Origin: Erythroxylum novogranatense
Taxonomy: Eukaryota; Streptophyta; Magnoliopsida; Malpighiales; Erythroxylaceae
DNA: 64,000 bases
NCBI GenBank assembly: GCA_029891385.1
Contig: CM057225.1
Location: 78,331,887-78,395,886, forward strand
Reading direction: 5' to 3'
The translations under genes and the position numbers were made by a program. The notes below the pieces were generated by a model, which was not told the origin of the DNA, made no database searches, and worked only from the letters and a program-made list of their open reading frames with translations. Positions 59,101-64,000 of the stretch are shown here, one piece after another. Each line of letters begins with the position of its first letter. The stretch's first letter is position 1.

Positions 59101-62100
59101 AGTTGACATCAAAAACAATACGGACTGAAATTTAGATTATGTTTGGATTTCTTATTAGATCGGAAGTAGTAGTAAGATAACTATCTTATTCTAGTTTTAG
59201 ATATGTTATCCGATTTGTTTATGACTTAAAACTTATAGAAATTTTATTAGAATATTATTTAAATTTGTTAGGAACCTTCTCCTACTAGAATAAGGGTTTT
59301 AGATGCTTTCTTCTAAGAGTGAATCTTAGAACCTAGGAGTGATTTCCAATTTCTTGCTGACATTGTTTGTGTTTTTCACCAAATCCCAGCAAACTTAACC
59401 TAAAATTCAAGCCATACTAAACCATAAAATCTTAGTGTAAAATTTCTAACAACAAACCCTAAAATCTCAGCTATTTCTAATCTAAAATTTTAGCATTCCA
59501 AGTTGACATTTTGACCTAAAATTTGATATTCCAGTAGTCTAATATCAGCCATATTTTCTAATTGTCATTTTTGGCTACTAGTTCACAATGACAACACATG
59601 GAAGAAGGGAGTATAGAAAAATACACAACAACCAAGAGCGAGATGAAATACTTTTGAGAATTATGGACAGATTTGACATCAATGATCCTTGATCACAAAA
59701 TGCTCCAAGAACTAGTCTAGAAAACAACATTCGATTTATAAGATAAGCATTTGTCATATTCTACATTTAGGAAGACTTCGGACAAGCTGTGGAGAATTGA
59801 TCCACAAGAACTTTAAGTCTATAGAAGAAAAAAAAGAGACAAAAATTAGTCAAACAAAAGCTTTAATTTGGTTGGATGAAGGATGGGAATTAAGTTGTCA
59901 ACAAATACAATAACAGCTGAATTTTAGATTATGCTTGGATTCCTTATTAGATAGGAAGTAGTAGTAAGCTAAATATGTTACTCTAGTTTTAAATATGTTA
60001 TCATGTTTGTTTATGGCTTAAACTTACAGAAATTTTATTAGAATAGATTTAAATTTGTTAAGAACCCTTTCCTACTAGAATAAAGGTTTTAAGAACTTCT
60101 CTATAAATATGTGTACTCAGCCGTTCAATAATAATATATCATGAATCATTTTTTCAAACTTGAGTTTTCAACTAGAAGGTGTGATGCTTTCTTCTAAGAG
60201 TGAAATTTTAGATCTTAAGGGTGATTCCTTGTTTCCACTCTCTATTGTTTGTGTTTCTCACTAAATTCCAGCAAACCTATCCTAAAATTCCAGCCATATT
60301 AAACCGTAAAATCCTAGTCTAAAATTTTCAACAACAAACCCTAAAATCCCACCTATACCTAATTTGAAATTTCAGCATTCCAAGCTGAATCCCAGTAGTA
60401 ATCTAGTATTTGTCATATTTCCTATTTTGTGATTTTTAGCTGCAGGCTAATACGTCTTCTGTTTGTCCTACATCAATGTTACTTTTTTTTACCTGTAAAT
60501 GCTAGTTGATAGGATTGGTTGTTGCCTCCCACTTCCTTTTAATGTTTATAATGTTATTCTCTCAAATTGAATTCCTTAGTTCGTTGGGTAGTATCGTCTT
60601 ATCTTATTTTGTTCCCCTCATGCTTTATATTATTTACAATCAACAATGGAGCTGCATATACTTATCACTATTTTTTTTATAAAAGCTAGTTGATTGGATT
60701 GGTTATTTCCTCCTTCCTTTTACTCTTACTGGTTGTAATGTTATGTTCTCCTCAATGCAAATTTCTTAGTTTTATGTTTTATGAGTAGGAATTGGTCATT
60801 TACTTGTACTCATTATTGGATACTGAGTTTTATTTAATGCAATTTTCTTGATAAATGTTGATTCTTCTGCAGGACTCTTCTGAAGGACAACAGATGCTTG
60901 AATTTCGTAAAAGTCTTCCTGCATTTAAAGAAAGGGATATGCTACTGAAAACCATTTCTGAAAATCAAGTAAAATATGAATTTCTTTTGGGTTATTAACG
61001 AAGACATTTTGTATTATGCTCATTTCAGGAAAAACCCTTTATGGTTAGAATTTAACTTGCCAGAAGTTCCTCTAGTTTGATAAGTTGCTTGCCTCAGTAT
61101 TTTATTTTGTAGTTTCACAAAATGAGTATCATGGAACCACAACTCTTTGTAATGTAGTCTTTTTGGACTATCCTTGACCTTTTGTATTCTAGATGTAATT
61201 ACTTTTAATCAATCAAAACTTCAACTTAAAAAAAAAAAAAAAGAGTATCATGTTGTAGTAATTTATATTGTTGCTCAACTGTGGATAGCAGAATTCACCA
61301 AATGAAAATTTAGTTACTGATACTAAAATGCCCAGTTACTTGCCATACATACTATTATAGGGAATGTGATACTTTAATTATTAAATCACTAATATCTTCC
61401 AGACCAAATTCTGCATAGTTATGTCTCCAATATGCTTTTCCTTTTGGAGGAGCAGTGGTGATGGATGCTTGTCGTGGACATAGAATGAACCTTAAGGTCT
61501 TACCTTGTTAAATGATGGCAATATGGCTCATAAAAGACTAATGCATATTGCAGGTAGTTGTTGTCTCTGGCGAAACTGGTTGTGGTAAGACCACTCAGCT
61601 TCCTCAATACATACTTGAATCTGAGATTGAAGCTGCGCGTGGAGCTGCGTGTAGCATTATATGCACTCAGCCTAGAAGAATATCAGCAATGGCTGTTTCT
61701 GAGAGAGTTGCGGCAGAACGAGGGGAGAACCTTGGAGAATCAGTTAATAATGGCCTTTATCTCATGATTCTTTTTTTGAAATATGGCTATTTTGGACTTA
61801 GGTTGATTGTATCGTTTCCTTGCTGTTAAAAGGTTGGATACAAAGTAAGGTTGGAAGGAATGAAAGGGAGGGATACTCGACTTCTGTTCTGCACTACTGG
61901 TGTATTGTTGAGGAGATTACTTGTTGACAGAAATTTAACTGGTGTAACTCATGTCATTGTTGATGAAATTCATGAGCGAGGAATGAATGAAGGTGGTTTG
62001 AATCTCTATTTATTTGATTATTGGTCAGTGAATGGATAATAACTATAAGTTGCTTCAATGTCAGACTTCCTTCTTATTGTTCTGCGAGATCTCCTTCCTC

Positions 62101-64000
62101 AAAGACCAGATTTGAGACTGATTTTGATGAGTGCAACACTAAATGCAGAGCTCTTCTCTTCTTACTTTGGCGGTGCTCCAACCATCCATATTCCTGTAAG
62201 TTCTGATTAGCTAATTGCTCATCCTTCTCTGTTTTCTGAAGACAGTGGCTTATCCTTCATAATGTTGTTCCCAAAATTTTCAAGTCAAATATGGACTCTT
62301 TTTCTCTTAATTTTGTGGAATCAAAGCCTAATTATTGTCAAAATGTTTGAAATATCTATTTCTCTTCCTGATAGCTTTCTCAAAAGTTTGTGAACTTCAG
62401 TGCAACTCAATTTTGTGGCAATATTGACTTGTTAGCTTCCATGTAAAATGCATATCTCTTGTATAATCTCATTGATTTGGCAACCACTTGACCTGTTACA
62501 TATTCATTTAGGTTCCTATAAATTTTAACGGCGAAATGTTTCATTTGACTTTCTAATAACGAATTTAGTACTCCAGACTGTCTAGTCATCTTCAGCACTT
62601 CATTGCTAGATTTTCTCTATTTATTAGTCAGCTATGGAGTAATTCTCTTTTAGAGTTCATACTTGTTACATGTAAATGAGAAAAATGAACAACACATTGG
62701 CTTGTTATGAACTAGGTTTACCAATTTTTAATAATTGGGCTATACAAATTAAAAGTTAATGCTAATATTCCAAAATAATACTATTGCATTGTAAGATACT
62801 TCCTATATTGGATACGTAACATTAGAATATTAATTGTCCATCCAACATACTTGGAATTTATATGCTTCAATGTCAGAAACTGCCTTAACCCTAGGAGTTT
62901 AGGAATATTCACTTCCAATTAATATCTTCAACAAAATGATATTAAGCTTTCCCAATCAGTGCGAACTATAAAAATCTCCCAACAAACTTATAGCAAGTTT
63001 GATCTATTAGTGCCAAAGTGAAATTCCATCAATTAGAGGACATTAATTTTAAAAGGCAAGTTGAAGCAAAATCTCCAAGATAATAAAAAATTTCTCAGGC
63101 AATCCAAAACAAAACTTCAAGACAAAAAAACTTGAAATTTTTACAGAAGAATGAAACAAAAACCCTAAAAACAAACAAAAAACAGAAACAATATTGTGAT
63201 GATATTGATTGCAAGGGTACTGTTCACTATAAGTAGCACCATCCCACGAACAATGGTGTGAACTGGACCACATTGGTACTAATCATGCCATATGACAATG
63301 TTCTTTCTCTCTCTCTTTTTCTTTTCACTAGTTTTTATTTGCTCTTATACCTTGTAGTATATAAGATAGATAATAGTATGTCATTATTAATTATTTTTTA
63401 GTTTACTTGTTTCTAATAGTAGGGCTGTACGGAAAAAAATAATATTCCAAAATAATACTATTCCAATGTAGAATACTTACTATACGGGATACATAATAAT
63501 TTTATCGCATTCTAGCATTAAACTAATCCCTTTTGTTAATATTCTTTTCTGCCGAATTTGTAGATATAGAATATGTAATTTCCATTACCCAAAATTAGCT
63601 CTTTGTGGAGTTTTAAGGACATAGGAGTGTTGTTCATTATTATTTTGTAACTTATGCAATTATTAGCAACATGACCCTTTGCTGTTGGCTTTTGTGAAAA
63701 GTTGCCGTAATGACTCTTTCCCTTTCAATACATATCAAATGCAAAAATCTTATCCCCAATGACTTTGCTAAATTCTCTCCAAGCCTCATATATTGGAAAA
63801 CTGGTAAGTCAACCATTCTTTAATTTTTTAAATTAAACTGGACAAATTGATCCTAGAAGGAGTTTGTGGGCTTCCTCAAATTTTAAAAGAATGTGATTGG
63901 AAAGGAATTGGTTAGGAATTTGATAAACCCAAAAATAACTGGATTGACCAGAAACAACGCAAAAATTTGGATCGCCAATCATCTAAATAGTTCAATGAAC
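50176..64000 (+). CDS. DEAH-box ATP-dependent RNA helicase (plant DExH1/DExH3, DHX36-like), 5' part
   Basis: Eight exons: 50176-50532, 51243-51397, 51477-51564, 51818-52054, 60873-60968, 61554-61742, 61833-61992 and 62065-62195, with consistent GT-AG phases, give 471 residues; the gene continues past the window. Residues 1-~90 are rich in Ser/Thr/Arg with few acidic residues, a possible organelle-targeting region, followed by an acidic [10 protein letters not shown] conserved block has [15 protein letters not shown] and [17 protein letters not shown]. The ATPase core begins at ~310: Walker A GETGCGKT (317-324), [17 protein letters not shown], Walker B DEIH (418-421) and SAT (450-452). The second RecA domain, HA2 and OB regions would lie to the right. 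The first donor (ATG then gttcct) is weak. DHX36-like enzymes unwind RNA structures; the exact role here is inferred. Intron 4 is 8.8 kb and full of transposons. Confidence 0.9.
52320..52918. repeat. ~180-bp tandem repeat, left part of the array
   Basis: Three and a half copies of a unit containing TTGATAGGATTGGTTGTTGCC, CTTCCTTTTAGTGTTTA and TTATATTATTTACAATCAAC. Anchors fall at 52409, 52589 and 52771. The array is cut at 52918 by the TRIM-like insertion. Confidence 0.88.
53183..53490 (+). repeat. 5' LTR of the Reina-type element
   Basis: 308 bp, TGTTAGCC to CTACCA, with GGATATAAG near 53340 as a possible TATA box. It is followed by TTGGTGCGGTGAGCGTGG, the likely primer site, which I cannot assign to a tRNA. 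Confidence 0.93.
53517..55499 (+). pseudogene. Reina-type gag, protease and start of RT (broken)
   Basis: The long frame from 53517 encodes gag: a coiled-coil-like N-terminus ([18 protein letters not shown]), core [22 protein letters not shown] and [16 protein letters not shown] zinc knuckle [14 protein letters not shown] follows, then a retropepsin site [11 protein letters not shown] (Asp at 54816-54818) and [19 protein letters not shown] at 55095-55097 (probably from CAG) interrupts [10 protein letters not shown]. The same frame continues from 55119 into the RT linker ([16 protein letters not shown]) and is lost near 55480, where one base seems to be missing. Confidence 0.92.
55493..56659 (+). 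pseudogene. Reina-type reverse transcriptase and RNase H
   Basis: RT reads [41 protein letters not shown] and the catalytic FFDD (GATGAT 55832-55837), then [11 protein letters not shown]. RNase H reads [35 protein letters not shown] and [10 protein letters not shown], so D, E, D, D are all present. The two domains are intact as written, but the frame is cut off from gag on the left by a shift and closed by TAA (56657-56659), probably from CAA. Confidence 0.93.
56660..58164 (+). pseudogene. Reina-type integrase and chromodomain (broken), ending inside the 3' LTR
   Basis: After the TAA the frame continues to about 56850, where it shifts and apparently lost a short stretch holding the two zinc-binding His residues. 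CPTCQRNK survives. The core reads [25 protein letters not shown] and HSETDG, then a TAA (57310-57312) where Gln is usual, then [19 protein letters not shown] at 57700-57702 precedes the GPY/F module ([27 protein letters not shown]). A chromodomain follows ([33 protein letters not shown]). The last 25 codons, [16 protein letters not shown] onward, lie in the 3' LTR. Confidence 0.92.
58089..58396 (+). repeat. 3' LTR of the Reina-type element
   Basis: 308 bp, preceded by the polypurine tract CCAGGGAGGGCGTAT (58074-58088). It encodes the end of the pol frame. Confidence 0.93.
58402..60475 (+). repeat. Right part of the TRIM-like array: rest of LTR 1, two internals, LTR 2, LTR 3
   Basis: LTR 1 resumes with GGAACTCTTTCCTATTATAA. 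LTR 1 (near 58437-58445) and LTR 3 (near 60100-60108) carry a TATA box (CTATATAAATATGTG / CTATAAATATGTG). LTR 2 lacks about 100 bases exactly there. Both internal segments can be read in part as RFDIN.P and [13 protein letters not shown], a possible remnant of a coding sequence. Confidence 0.8.
60481..60770. repeat. ~180-bp tandem repeat, right part of the array
   Basis: Continuation of the array at 52320-52918 after the TRIM-like insertion, with anchors at 60503 and 60687; five copies in total. Confidence 0.85.
62196..64000 (+). other. Helicase intron 8 (continues past the window)
   Basis: Follows the donor gtaagttctg after HIP. No helicase exon was found before the right edge. It is AT-rich, with a direct repeat sharing AATATTCCAAAATAATACTA at 62763 and 63442 about 680 bases apart, possibly the ends of a small inserted element. 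Confidence 0.6.

Larger units (their letters stand above)
52919..60475 (+). mobile_element. Tandem TRIM-like LTR element (LTR-internal-LTR-internal-LTR)
   Basis: A single insertion by its TSD ATGTT (52914-52918 and 60476-60480). It has three directly repeated LTRs starting TGATGCAAAAGAAC or a variant: LTR 1 is 52919-53182 plus 58402-58804, LTR 2 is about 59007-59598, LTR 3 is 59798-60475 (~590-680 bp each). Between them lie two ~200-bp internal segments (58805-59006 and about 59599-59797). The first internal segment starts with a degenerate initiator-Met primer site (TGGTATCGGAAG, 58808-58819); both end in a purine tract (GAGGAGAAT, GTGGAGAAT). There is no pol, so it depended on another element. 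LTR 1 is split by the Reina element. Confidence 0.85.
52055..60872 (+). other. Giant intron 4 of the helicase gene
   Basis: 8.8-kb intron between phase-0 exons ending QQEWL and starting DSSEG. Host sequence is a ~180-bp tandem repeat; the rest is a TRIM-like element with a Reina element inside. Subtracting the transposons leaves about 1.26 kb. Confidence 0.9.

Noticed and set aside
1..64000. CRISPR arrays, rRNA or tRNA genes, bacterial-type operons
   Set aside because: No spaced direct repeats of that kind, no recognisable RNA gene, and the gene structure is eukaryotic. The tRNA-like match at 19358 is a retrotransposon primer site.

Overview
The window looks like transposon-dense nuclear DNA of a flowering plant, probably a eudicot: AT-rich intergenic sequence, GT-AG introns, Ty3/gypsy chromoviruses with initiator-Met primer sites, a PIF/Harbinger transposon, a small hAT MITE and one conserved plant gene. 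The species cannot be named from sequence alone. No rRNA, tRNA or CRISPR array was seen.

Layout. (1) 1-2729: AT-rich sequence with microsatellites and a retrotransposon-like tail. (2) 2730-33196: an old, decayed Ty3/gypsy element on the minus strand, pried open by nested insertions. Solo LTR A (4754-15121) itself holds solo LTRs B (5076-9273) and C (11535-14919). Next comes a complete but coding-dead Tekay/Del-type chromovirus (16321-27249, 3-kb LTRs). Solo LTR D (27740-32836) sits in the old element's right LTR and holds solo LTR E (29140-32747). Each nested unit has a 5-bp target-site duplication (TSD), exact or with one transition. (3) 33197-35280: sequence with no recognised gene. (4) 35281-49497: a PIF/Harbinger transposon (TTA TSD) with two minus-strand genes. 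One is a DDE transposase whose reading frame is intact once solo LTR G is subtracted. The other is an accessory protein that appears to join a Myb/SANT-like DNA-binding domain, an RNase H1 N-terminal (viroplasmin-like) domain and a C-terminal hydrophobic segment; it is split by solo LTR F. A decayed Ty1/copia fragment and a hAT MITE also lie inside. (5) 50176-64000: the 5' part of a DEAH-box RNA helicase gene (plant DExH1/DExH3, DHX36-like), eight exons visible, running off the right edge.

Intron 4 of the helicase is 8.8 kb. It holds a ~180-bp tandem repeat split by a three-LTR tandem TRIM-like element (52919-60475, TSD ATGTT), whose first LTR is split by a 5.2-kb Reina-type chromovirus (53183-58396, TSD GTTAG).

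Functionally, the helicase is the only likely host gene. The Harbinger pair would have been transposase plus DNA-binding partner. Other coding segments are broken retrotransposon gag-pol. The most unusual items are the three-part Harbinger accessory protein, the tandem TRIM in the helicase intron, and short motifs (a TGACGTCA-type array, GTCCGTTTAACGGAC palindromes, a GC-rich hairpin, and a GGAAAGA...CTACAACTTT module) that recur in the giant LTRs.
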